Made by a program: the position numbers and the translations under genes
From: Chromera velia
Taxonomy: Eukaryota; Sar; Chromeraceae
Direction: 5' to 3'
DNA length: 37,337 nucleotides
NCBI GenBank assembly: GCA_018398765.1
Contig: JAHBMJ010000816.1
Span: forward strand, 1 to 37,337
Shown here: positions 22,301-33,599 of the stretch, in pieces
Numbering within the stretch: position 1 is the first letter of the stretch
Layout of the letters: each line of letters starts with the position of its first letter
The notes under the pieces: generated by a model
Databases searched by the model: none
What the model saw: only the letters and a program-made list of their open reading frames with translations
Told to the model about the DNA's origin: nothing

Positions 22301-22997
22301 ACAGTTGGAGGACGGAGCGAATGTGAAGATTGAAGGTGCGCCAGTGAGAGAAGAGGAAAAAGAAAAACCCCATGACAAAAGCCCCCCGAAGCAAAACTTT
22401 TCCCTTTCACCCTCCCCCAATCTCCCGTTTCTATTTGGAGATCAAAGCCGACCTTCAAAAGCCACCGTGCCGGTTGAGGAGGACCCAGCAAAGGAATTCT
22501 TCGGTAACGTCGAGAAGACATTTGGGCTGTTCCTCAATGCTGCGGAGGCAAATGTCTCGATGGGAATTGCAGCAGCAGGCGCAGCAGCAGCAGCCCAAGC
22601 ACCGAGGGACACCAGGGAAACATCAGATGGCCTGGAAGGGCATCAGAAGTTTTCAACTGCTGCGGAGCCCAGAAAAGTAAAGCAGCGAGGCTCCGTGGAC
22701 TCTCAGCAGAATCCAGAGAGAAAGAGAAAGAGCATAAACAAATCGAAAGATGTCCAGACAGGGAAAGTGCCAGCACAGGGTCAGCCTGACATTTTCGGTC
22801 TGGACTTCGGACATTTTTTCGGTCAGGGCCTTTTTGCTGAGGCGGGGACAACGGCCGAACAGCTTCCAAGCGGTCATGTGAATCCTGTGAATCAACCACT
22901 CTCAGATCTCCTCGCTGAAGACCAAGGCAGGAGAGACCGGGTTGCTTTGCAAAAAGAACGTGCAAAGGTAAAAGAGTCGAATCAGAAGAGACATTAA
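12733..22997 (+). CDS. Degenerate kinase-like protein with a 2000-aa disordered tail, 7 exons
   Basis: Proposed exons: 12733-13260, 13632-14163, 14415-14491, 14777-15208, 15724-15823, 16104-16756, 17001-22997 (8319 nt, about 2772 aa); all junction phases agree. Kinase-like landmarks are a VVLKSAK strand (Lys159, possible VAIK), HREVSPSNVW (514-523, in place of HRDxxxxN), VEVCLGNP (533-540, where DFG is expected), LPWEL (563-567, like APE), GVYNPSVSALLCTVNEILG (like the F-helix 'D.YS.G..L.E...G') and RPSIDEV (738-744, the final Arg motif). HRD Asp is Glu and DFG is absent, which suggests a pseudokinase. Long insertions separate the landmarks. The tail (775-2772) is rich in Ser, Pro, Glu, Gln and Lys, with an SR-like basic stretch, poly-Pro blocks and basic clusters (RRRRRKKGKGK) that could be nuclear signals. 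The start is uncertain: 12622 is in frame, and an untranslated or coding upstream exon is possible. Kinase assignment is by eye. Confidence 0.6.
13308..13349. repeat. (GT)n microsatellite
   Basis: The GT tract lies in the first intron of the kinase-like gene, about 50 bp after the donor at 13261. Confidence 0.9.
17379..17438 (+). repeat. Two tandem 30-bp coding repeats (ARSRK-G/E-SVRS)
   Basis: Ten-residue units ARSRKGSVRS and ARSRKESVRS lie back to back (residues 901-920) in the basic start of the disordered tail. RS/SR dipeptides of this kind are typical substrates of SR-type kinases; phosphorylation is inference. Confidence 0.8.
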
Positions 22998-23836
22998 TAT
23001 TTGACTGCGAGTGTTTTAGTACAGTTTTAGATACAAACGTTTTAATCTTTGTATCAGATGTTCACTTCGTGGACAAATATTATGTTGTGAGACTATTAAA
23101 CACTTTTGAAGCTGTTTTGAAATTTTTCCAGTTTTATATATAAAAGGTACTAGAGATCACTATATATACTAATCAATTACGAACAGTAAGAATTGATCGA
23201 AACTCCGAATTAGTTTAAAAACATATAATACGCGTACAATCATGCATTGTTCAAACAGTTATAGTCCTTAATTATGCATGTTAGCAAGTTTTGATTATAT
23301 TGATGTTCTCCTAGATGTTTTCTAGGATGTTTTATACTGATGCATAATTCTTTGCTTGCTTTTTAATTGGGTCAGACACATACAAAATTGTAAATGCGCC
23401 CTACTAGCGGCCCTAGCTAACCAACCTACATGCATCTTCAGTGTCTCTCCCTAGGTGTCTCCACGGTTCTACTTATAGGCATAGGGTCCATGTTGTTGTT
23501 ATATTAAGTTCCCGGACGGATATGGTGATAGTGTATAATGATGAGGAATCATGATGGTCATTGTATACATCTAATTTATTTTTCTTTAATTCATTTTTAG
23601 TTTTTTACTAGTAGACATATATCATAGATTTAAAAAATCTGAAAAAATGAGATATATACTACTTTTTTTAATTTTTCTCTAACGGCCTGCAACACCTTGC
23701 AACACTTGTGCAACACTGCAATATACCCGAATTCATTAAAGTTGATGATTAAACCGACAACTTGTTTTCTCAGTTGCTTAAACTCCTGCACACACTGGCA
23801 AGTGTATACCTGTGCGGTCTAATATTGCAGATCGCA
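22998..23836. other. AT-rich spacer between two converging 3' ends
   Basis: No gene is supported. The stop of the kinase-like gene (22997, plus) and that of the SDR gene (23837, minus) face each other. The 839 bp between them are much richer in A+T than the flanking coding sequence, with ATATATA runs. This should hold both 3' UTRs and polyadenylation signals, but no single signal stands out. A repeated GCAACAC word occurs three times at about 23687-23718. Confidence 0.6.
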
Positions 23837-24693
23837 TCAGTCCTCAGACGATGAGGACGCTTCTGAGCTTTCGTCCTCACTCCCACTGTCGGAGGAGGAA
23901 GAAGAACTCGAAAAAGAAGAGTAGGAGTAAGAGGAGGACTCGGAAAGGGACTCCGAGGAAAGCCCTCCGTCCTTGCCGCCGTACCGCTTCTTTTTCACCG
24001 CACGCGCGTACTGAGGACTGCCTCCACCCCCCCTGCCCCTCCCATGGCCAGGCCGCCGTCTCCTCTCCCAAGCAGTACGCACCTTTCCTCTAAGGCACCT
24101 CGGAAGCTTCGAGATCGCTGAGATCGTCTCTTCTGCACGGACGGTGGAGTCGAGCCATCTTTGCAAGTATTTACTAACATGACAGACGGCAGTATCCGGA
24201 TCTGCCCTTCAATCGACTGAATTGATCAAGGTGCAGACTTGGGGGAAACAGAACAATCGGCCCAGAAAGGCTGAAGCAAGATTTACCCCTCAGGCAAAGG
24301 GTTTCTTGACACTCCGGTACTCTGCACGAAAATTGGATGGGGACGTGAAAAATGAAGAGCAGCGGCAGGAGGGATAGCGAAAAGTGTGGGAGTGATCTAT
24401 TTGCCCCTCAATCTTCGCGTGCGTATAAAGTCTTCAGACTGACCAGGAAAATCCTGAGAGGCCCTTGCGAAGAACTCACAGCAACTCTTCAGCACCGCCT
24501 CCTGCAGACATACAGAGACGAGGAAAGGGAAAGGTCTCTTCGAGTCCATATTCGAAGGAAGAAAAAGTCTTTATGGACCGTGTCACCTTCTCAATTTGTT
24601 TAAGTGTGTATGCGGGTCGCTTCCGATTCTACCTCTGCCGAAGCGCGCATGGTGACCCGACCAGGCGCAACTCTCTCTCTCTCTCTCTCTCTC

Positions 24694-24724
<31 letters not shown>

Positions 24725-24769
24725 CACAAACACACACACAATCACACAATCACACGATCACTCTCTCTT

Positions 24770-24811
<42 letters not shown>

Positions 24812-27370
24812 ACACACACACACATGCACACACATGTTTTTTCTCTCTTTCGCAGAGAAACTTCCCCCACCCCCAACCACCCGCCAGACACACCCTTCTT
24901 TCCTGTACAAGGACACTGACAAAGACAAAAACAAGACTGCAAACACGAACACAAGTTGATCCATGCTCCCTCCCCCCCCTCCGGACTGCCTCACTCACTG
25001 CCTGACGGATCATCAGGGACGGTCTGAATCCCTTACAGAAAAGAAAAAGGAAAAACGGACCATCGGGGACGGTCTGAATCCCGGCACCATGCGGAGAGCC
25101 TTCTCGGTAGAGAGAGGCTCCTTTCGGTCGACTGAGGGAAGGAACGAACACGAGTCCCTTGCTTTCGCAAGTCGGACAGAGGGGGGTCCCTGACGGGGCG
25201 GTTTTCTGAACTGCAAGGGACACACCGGCTGTCCCCGTGAGAGTGAGGTGAGAGAGGGGGAAGACGGAATAGACCCGTTGGGGGGGCCTCTCATCGATGT
25301 GACGCTTTCTCTCTTTGCGCGGGTACTCTCTCCTCCCCCGTACACTGGGTCTGTGGAAGCCGCCACCGTCTTTGGCGACCCCCCACAGCTGCCTGAGGGG
25401 CTCTGTGCCCCCTCGGGGGGCTTTCCTGGGAAACTGTCCCTTCGGCCATTCGGTGGACTTTGAGCGTCTCTCCTGTGGGGCGAGCTTCCATCTTCTTGCA
25501 TTCGGGATACAACAGTTGAGGACGGCAAAGGTCTGCGGAGGGTAGTGGGAGAGCCTGAAGATCCTGTGGAGGATGCGGCCCTGGGTGGGAGAGGCGGTCG
25601 CATGATGGCTCCCATTTTGTCAATGAGCTGCCCGAGAGTCAGGGCTTCTTCTGAGGCCACGTTGAATGCCTCAAAACGCCCCCAGTCAGAAAGGAAGGAA
25701 GGCAGTTTGCCTTCAATATGGACAGACGAAAATCTGTCGAACAACGCACAGATGAAAGCAACAACATCGTTGCTGAATGTGTAGTTGACTCTCTGCACCC
25801 CCGCCTGTTGTCTACCTGCTGCTCCAAAATCGCCAATTGGCACAACCGCCCCGTCGGAATTTCTCTTCGGGGGTAATTGAAAAGCCGGTTGCTGTGCTGC
25901 AGAGGAGCCTGAGGGCATACCTATGCGTGGCTGTGAGAAAGTCCTGAGGGGGGACTGTCTTGAAATTGCAGCAGCAGCCTGCTGGGTGTGAGACGACAGG
26001 GATGACCTCTTGGGGCTCACTGGAGACCCTGGGGAGCTCCCTCCCCCGTGGTTACTTTCTCTTTCTTTCTCTTGCTCCCTGGGGATGTGCAGAGGTTCAA
26101 CATCGTCAAACTGCAGCCACCACCAGTACGCAAATAAGCGGCCAGTGTCGTCGAAAGGCCCCAAGACGTCGGCAAGGCGGAGCGCAACGAAATGGGGTTT
26201 TATTTTTTCAGCTTGAACGGTCCAATTGTGGGTCTGAGTTTGACTCAGTGCATGAGCTTCTTCTTGTTCCTCCATGTCCCATCGACACGCTAAAGCTTGA
26301 AGCAACTCCTCGCATTCAAGCTTCTCCTGCATCAGAATTCATTAGAAGGGAAATTGAAGGCACACATTTACAGAGAGGAAAAGGCAAACACACACTCGAC
26401 ACCAACCATACACAGCTTCTCGCTACGATGCTACTCTTTCTGAAATACACCATGGTTTATTGTCTGAATGCACTTTCTTAGAAAAAAGAGTGTCATGTGA
26501 CCGTTGATGCATCATGATGAGCATCGGCACACAACTGAGACAGGAAAAAGACAATGAACGAGGCAGGAGGAGAGACAGTCCTTTCTTTTCATCAGCCTGT
26601 CTGTCTTTCTTTCTTTCTTTCTCCAGGCTTGTCTGTCTGTCTGTCTCTCTGTCTTCCTGTATGTTTGCCTATCGGCCTGCCTGTCTACCTGGTTGTCTGA
26701 CTACCTGCCCACATGCATGGGTCCGTCTGTCCGTCTGTTTGCGTCTGTATTGAAAGCTGACGTACATGTCCGTATTTGTCCTTTTTCTTCAGGCACTTCA
26801 CTCGCTCAGGGTTTTGAGGCCGTCTCGCGTCCTCCTCTGTGACGCCCATGCCGGGGGGGCGGGAGCTGCAAGGCAGGGAGGGGGGGGCATCAGAGGGAGA
26901 GAAGAGTGTATCTGAGAAGGGAACAGAACGGTCGGAGCCTCATGTTGAAAGAAGAAGGGGATCGAGGTTTTGCTGCTCGAGTTCGGTCTCGTCTCTGCAG
27001 TGTCTGTCTTGTCTGCCTTCACTTCCGCTGTTCTCTTTGTTTTTTAATCGTCTGTCTGTTCAAGTGAGCAGGTAAGACAGGCTGATGAGAGAACGTTCTC
27101 ATGCAGCAGAGGGCGACGGGACTGCCTCCCTGAGTGGCCGCGGGGAGAATTCTCTCGCTCCGCCTGTCCTGCTCATGGATTGAATGCTTGATTCCACAAT
27201 CTGACTTTGGTATGGCGAGAGACAGCTGTGTCCTGCCTCTGACTTTCTCAAAAGGTTCTCGGACTCAATCTGTTCACAGGGATCGGGATCAACACAGATC
27301 GAATCAAACAAGCCTTGTTTGGAGGATTGAATCGAATGAAAGACACAAAAGATGAAGTCCACACACACAC

Positions 27371-27463
<93 letters not shown>

Positions 27464-27735
27464 CAAACCTGCCAACGCCCTCACAGACTTCATAAACCGA
27501 GTCCGTTGAGATCAACACGTAGAGGAAGAATCTCTTCTGGAGGCCCTCCAGAGCGCATTGGAGATCCGCTGGTTTGTACGCACAGAAGTCCACAACGGCA
27601 AACCAGCCGACAGGGCCGGGGGGGGTGGCGGCTCTGAGGGCCGAGCTAAACTCCTCCCTCCTGTCTCTGTTCACGCGGATCCTCTGAGCTCGGCCCTCGG
27701 ATGGGTCTGCAGGCAGTGAGTGAGCGGGTTAGTGA

Positions 27736-27770
<35 letters not shown>

Positions 27771-27793
27771 CGTGTGTGTGTGTGTGTGTGTGC

Positions 27794-27862
<69 letters not shown>

Positions 27863-28834
27863 CGCGCGCGCGCGTGTGTGTGAAAGGTGAGTGACTGGGT
27901 GGTTGGGTGAGTGAGTGAATGTGTGGGTGTGAGTGGGTGAGTGAATGCGTGTGTGAGTGAGTGAGCGGGTGTGATCTACCGTCAGACACGAGTGAAGGAC
28001 AAAGAACTTTGGGTCTCCATTCTCATCTCTGACGGATTGGAGGGGCCGGGAAGTATTCATAAAGGAAGATTTCCAACAACCGAAAAGGAAGAACCGGAAA
28101 GAGAGAGAGAGGGGGGGGGAGAGAAGGGGCAGAGGTACTGTCGGAGGGGACCGGAAGACCGGTTGATGCCTGAGAGAGTCGAAGAAAAATCTGCACGGCG
28201 TTGCAGAGAGATGGAAGACTCTAGATGGGTCTATGCCTTGCTCTGCACATCCGCGAAACAGGTATTTTGAAAATTTTCTTTTCATATCATATGACAATGT
28301 ATGTCATCGAACGGAATCTCAAATGCAGCGCCTGACCGACCCTTCGTCCCCCAGTACTCCCTCCCTCTGTTAGCCACCGTCACTGAGAACCCTCTTGCTA
28401 TCAGCGCGTCTGCATTTACCGCAAAACTCAAACTCAATCCAACCCAACACAGGCGCACTGTCAGAAGCAAGTAGACGGTCCAAACAGAGTCAATTTGTCA
28501 AGAATTCGGGCTGTGGTACTCTCTGTGCCAGAGAGACAGATTGAAGAATCAATCAGTTCTCTGAGAAGCTGGAAGAGGACGAGTTTGAGTGGAAGGCCAG
28601 AACGTGAGACCGGAAAAGGGCACCAAGTAGATAGACGGATAAAAAGACGGGAGCAAAATGCACGCAATTAATCGCGGGGCGGGAAGAGAGAGGAGTAGGT
28701 GGTACAAAGACAAAGAGTCAGACATGCAAGCCATGTTTCCATTCACCAGACTGACCAACGAGGGCCCTTCCCACAAAGGTGCTCCCTCCAAGGACAAGGA
28801 CGGGCGGCCCCTTCGTGCTCAGAGGAAGGGACAT
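23837..28834 (-). CDS. NAD(P)-dependent epimerase/dehydratase-like SDR, 6 exons, about 692 aa
   Basis: Exons in coding order: 28756-28834, 28341-28409, 27469-27706, 26766-26865, 25071-26326, 23837-24173; the first five junctions agree in phase and the sum is 2079 nt. The protein begins MSLPLSTKG, then the nucleotide-binding [15 protein letters not shown] (12-26; the GG-F-G form of the Rossmann glycine motif) and VANRGR, the conserved second strand. [10 protein letters not shown] and [11 protein letters not shown] (about 112-122) follow. YGHEK (160-164) spans the exon 4/5 junction and fits the catalytic Yxxx[14 protein letters not shown] (211-223) matches 'RLPDVIGPRD.T' of extended or atypical SDRs. 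Exon 5 holds two long Ser/Pro-rich insertions around a conserved [16 protein letters not shown] segment, and the end is an acidic poly-Ser tail ([16 protein letters not shown]). The substrate is unknown. The exon 5 donor (GTCCCC) and the last acceptor (GTTAG) are the weakest junction; GTAAGG nearby is an alternative donor. Confidence 0.8.
24672..24835. repeat. (CT)n-(GTCT)n-(CT)n-(CA)n compound microsatellite
   Basis: CT run at 24672-24696, GTCT units to about 24724, a second CT run at about 24762-24787 and a CA run at 24787-24835. All lie in the last intron of the SDR gene. Confidence 0.9.
25006..25082. repeat. 50-bp direct duplication at the exon 5 end of the SDR gene
   Basis: A 27-bp segment recurs exactly 50 bp apart (25006-25032 and 25056-25082) with two mismatches. 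On the minus strand the upstream copy encodes GFRPSPM at the end of exon 5 and includes the candidate donors; the second copy lies in the intron. Confidence 0.9.
26600..26760. repeat. Degenerate (TCTG)n/(CTTT)n repeat
   Basis: Pyrimidine-rich TCTG and TTTC units with drift lie in SDR intron 4, up to the donor at 26765. Confidence 0.75.
27359..27463. repeat. (CA)n-(GA)n microsatellite
   Basis: CA with CATA interruptions, then GA. It lies in SDR intron 3 directly beside the exon 3 donor (ACAAAC at 27463-27468 on the plus strand). Confidence 0.9.
27735..27884. repeat. (GT)n-(CG)n alternating purine/pyrimidine tract
   Basis: About 150 bp of GT with GC interruptions ends in roughly nine CG units (27855-27874) and then GT. 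It lies in SDR intron 2, close to the exon 3 acceptor. Such tracts can adopt Z-DNA. Confidence 0.9.
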
Positions 28835-30423
<1,589 letters not shown>

Positions 30424-30492
30424 CGTTGGCAGAACGAAAAAACTGCCAGGCTAAAATAGTCTTCTGGAGGATTGATAACTCCTTGAAATCCC

Positions 30493-30494
30493 TA

Positions 30495-30546
<52 letters not shown>

Positions 30547-30881
30547 CGTCCGTCCGTCCGTCCGTCCGTCCGTCTGACTGTCTGACTGTCTGACTGTCTG
30601 ACTGTCTGACTGTCTGTCTGTCTGTCTGTCCATGAAGAAAAGGAGGGAGAAGAAGAAGAAACATATAGTCTGTCTGTCTGTCTCTGTCTGTCTGTCTCTG
30701 TCTGTCTGTCTGTCTGTCCGTCCGTCCGTCCGTCCGTCCGTCCGTCTGACTGTCTGACTGTCTGACTGTCTGACTGTCTGACTGTCTGTCTGTCTGTCTG
30801 TCCATGAAGAAAAGGAGGGACAAGAAGAAGAAACATATAGTCTGTCTGTCTGTCTGTCTTTTCCAATCGTATATTCTGTCT

Positions 30882-30920
<39 letters not shown>

Positions 30921-31114
30921 TATCCGTCTATCCGTGTATCTGTCTCTCTGTGTATCTGTGTATCTGTCTATCTGACCATCTGTCTATCTGTCTGTCTGTC
31001 TGTCTGTGTCTATCTGTCAGTCAGTCAGTCAGTCAGTCTGTCTGTCTGTCTGTCTGTCTGTGCGAAAAAAAGGAAGCGGATTCGGAAAAAGTGAAGTGAA
31101 GAAAAGACGATATA

Positions 31115-31151
<37 letters not shown>

Positions 31152-31165
31152 AAAAGTGAAGTGAA
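30493..31165. repeat. (CTGT)n / (CCGT)n / (CTGA)n arrays with purine-rich modules
   Basis: Two near-copies of one composite occur: CTGT array, CCGT array, CTGACTGT array, CTGT array, then CATGAAGAAAAGG and further purines into ACATATAGT (30493-30670 and 30670-30842). A GT run (30886-30918) and further CTGT/CTAT units to 31150 follow. The frames DRQTDRQT and SVCLSVCL seen here are translation artefacts. Confidence 0.95.
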
Positions 31166-31358
31166 GAAAAGACGATATAGTCTGTTTGTCGTGAAAGTCT
31201 GTCGGGAGGTGGAGAGGCAAGGGGCGCTTAACTCTCACCTTTCGGGCCCCCTGCCCACGCTGTTTGATTGTTGCTGCTGTTCTTTTGTCTTTGTTCTTTC
31301 TTTCTTTTTGTCTGTTGTGTTCATGAAGAAAAGGAGGGAGAAGAAGAAGAAACATATA

Positions 31359-31393
<35 letters not shown>

Positions 31394-32160
31394 ATTTTCT
31401 TGTCTTGTCTTTTTTTTCTTCTCTTTCTTGTCTTGAGTGGAAGCAGCAGAGGAGTAGCGTGTGAAACCAGTGATCGTGAAAGTCTGTCGGGAGGTGGAGA
31501 GGCAAGGGGCGCTTAACTCTCACCTTTCGGGTCCCCTGCCCACGCTGTTTGATTGTTGGTGCTGTTCTTTTGTCTTTGTTGCTTTCTTTCTTTTTGTCTG
31601 TTGTGTTCATGAAGAAAAGAAGGGAGAAGAAGAAACATATAGTCTGTCTGTCTGTCTGTCTGTCTGTCAGTCAAAAGAAGAAAGGACGATATAGTCTGCC
31701 AAAAGAAGAAAGAAAAAAACAGGAGAGAATGAAGAAGGAAAAAAAGGGAAAGAAAAGACGATATAGTCTCATCTGTATCAGATATGAAGACACAGAATGA
31801 GAAGAATCCCCCTCCGTAAGGGCGCCCCCCCACCCCCCCACCCCTGTCTAAAGACCATGACGGTGCCGGTTCCCACCTGCAGTTTTTCTTTCTCTTTTTC
31901 TTTGTTGGTTTTTCTTGTCTTTTCTTCTCTCTCTTGTCTTGAGTGGAAGCAGCAGAGGATTAATGTGTGAACCCAGTGATCACGTGAAAGTCTGTCGGAA
32001 GGTGGAGAGGCAAAGGTCGCTTAATTCTCACCTTTCGGCCCCCCTGCCCACTTTGTCTGAGTTGTCGTGATGTTCTTTCGTCTTTGTTGCTTTCTTTCTT
32101 GTTGTCTGTTGTGTTCATGAAGAAAAGGAGGGAAGGAAACCATGTAGTCTGTCTGTCTGT
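31166..32160. repeat. Dispersed complex repeat of about 170 bp plus CTGT arrays, three copies
   Basis: A non-simple segment beginning GTGAAAGTCTGTCGG and containing GGTGGAGAGGCAA, CTCACCTTTCGG and TTCATGAAGAAAAG recurs at about 31190, 31477 and 31983. Each copy leads into a purine-rich stretch, (C)ATATAGT or CATGTAGT, and a CTGT array. The copies differ by substitutions, so this is an older family than the microsatellite arrays it contains. Confidence 0.85.
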
Positions 32161-32182
32161 CTGAAAAAAAAAACAGAAGAGA

Positions 32183-33315
32183 ATGAAGAAAGAGAAAACG
32201 GGAACGAAAAGACGGTATAGTCTGTCTGTTTGTCTGTCTGTCACTTGTCTGAGTTGTCGTGATGCTCTTTTGTCTTTGTTGCTTTCTTTCTTGTTGTCTG
32301 TTGTGTTCATGAAGAAACTGAGGGAAAGAAACCATGTAGTCTGTCTGTATGTCTGTCTGTCAGTCACTTGTCTCATGATTCATAATCTTCGTTGTTGGTT
32401 TTTCTTTTCTTTCTTTCTTTTTATCTATTGTGTTATATTGTGTTCATGAAGAAGAGAAGGGAGAAGAAGAAACATACAGTCTGTCTGTCTGTCTGTCTGC
32501 CTGCCTGCCTGCCTGTCTGTCTGTCTGTCTGTCTGTCTGTCTGAACGAAGAGAAAAAGGAAAGAAAGACGATATAGTCTGTCTGTCTGTCTGTCTGGCCG
32601 CGTTTCTTTTGGGTGTGTGGGACGCCTTCCTCTATCTCCATCCATTCATGCATCCATCCATCCCTGTCTGTCTAGAGCACGCCAAAAGAAGAAAGAAAGA
32701 TACAGAAGAGAATGAAAAAAAATAAAACGGGAACGAAAAGACGGTATAGTCTGTTTGTCTGTCTGTCACTTGTCTGAGTTGTCGTGATGCTCTTTTGTCT
32801 TTGTTGCTTTCTTTCTTGTTGTCTGTTGTGTTCATGAAGAAACTGAGGGAAAGAAACCATGTAGTCTGTCTGTATGTCTGCCTGTCAGTCACTTGTCTCA
32901 TGATTCATAATCTTCGTTGTTGGTTTTTCTTTTCTTTCTTTCTTTTTATCTATTGTGTTATATTGTGTTCATGAAGAAGAGAAGGGAGAAGAAGAAACAT
33001 ACAGTCTGTCTCTCTGTCTGTCTGTCTGTCTGCCTGCCTGCCTGCCTGCCTGTCTGCCTGCCTGTCTGCCTGTCTGTCTGTCTGTCTGTCTGAACGAAGA
33101 GAAAAAAGAAAGAAAGACGATATAGTCTGTCAGACTCTGTCTGTCTGTCTGGCCGCGTTTCTTTTGGGTGTGTGGGACGCCTTCCTCTATCTCCATCCAT
33201 TCATGCATCCATCCATCCCTGTCTGTCTAGAGCACGCCAAAAGAAGAAAGAAAGATACAGAAGAGAATGAAAAAAGAGAAAAAGGGAAAGAAAAGACGAT
33301 ATAGTCTGTCTACGC
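32183..33315. repeat. Higher-order tandem repeat, unit about 525-555 bp
   Basis: Landmarks recur in order: GACGGTATAG at 32211 and 32740; TCACTTGTCT at 32241 and 32766; TCTCATGATT at 32371 and 32896; GGCCGCGTTT at 32596 and 33151. Spacings of 525-529 bp in the first part and 555 bp in the last differ because CTGT/CTGC arrays inside the unit vary in length. There are about 2.1 units. Confidence 0.9.
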
Positions 33316-33316
<1 letters not shown>

Positions 33317-33396
<80 letters not shown>

Positions 33397-33455
33397 TGTA
33401 TATACGTGTACATACGTGTGTATACGTATGTGCGTGTGTGTGTATGTGCGTGTGT

Positions 33456-33504
<49 letters not shown>

Positions 33505-33520
33505 TGTGTCTGTGTGTCTG
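33317..33520. repeat. (CT)n followed by (GT)n microsatellite
   Basis: A CT run to 33359 passes into GT repeats with TATACGT interruptions to about 33500. It closes the repeat block that starts near 30490. Confidence 0.95.
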
Positions 33521-33599
33521 TGCGTGTATTTATGTGTGTGTATTTCCGTGTCCGTGCTGTGTCTGTTTCTGCCAGCTACGCGTGCTAGCATGCATGTGA

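Noticed and set aside
27248-28297. Open frames with CVCVCV or HTHTHT runs (also 7333-7777, 13262-13522, 33310-33607)
   Set aside because: They read through (GT)n/(CA)n microsatellites inside introns or spacers.
30493-31150. Possible CRISPR-like array because of regular repeats and spacers
   Set aside because: The repeats are 4-bp microsatellite units with no constant repeat/spacer lengths, and the context is eukaryotic.
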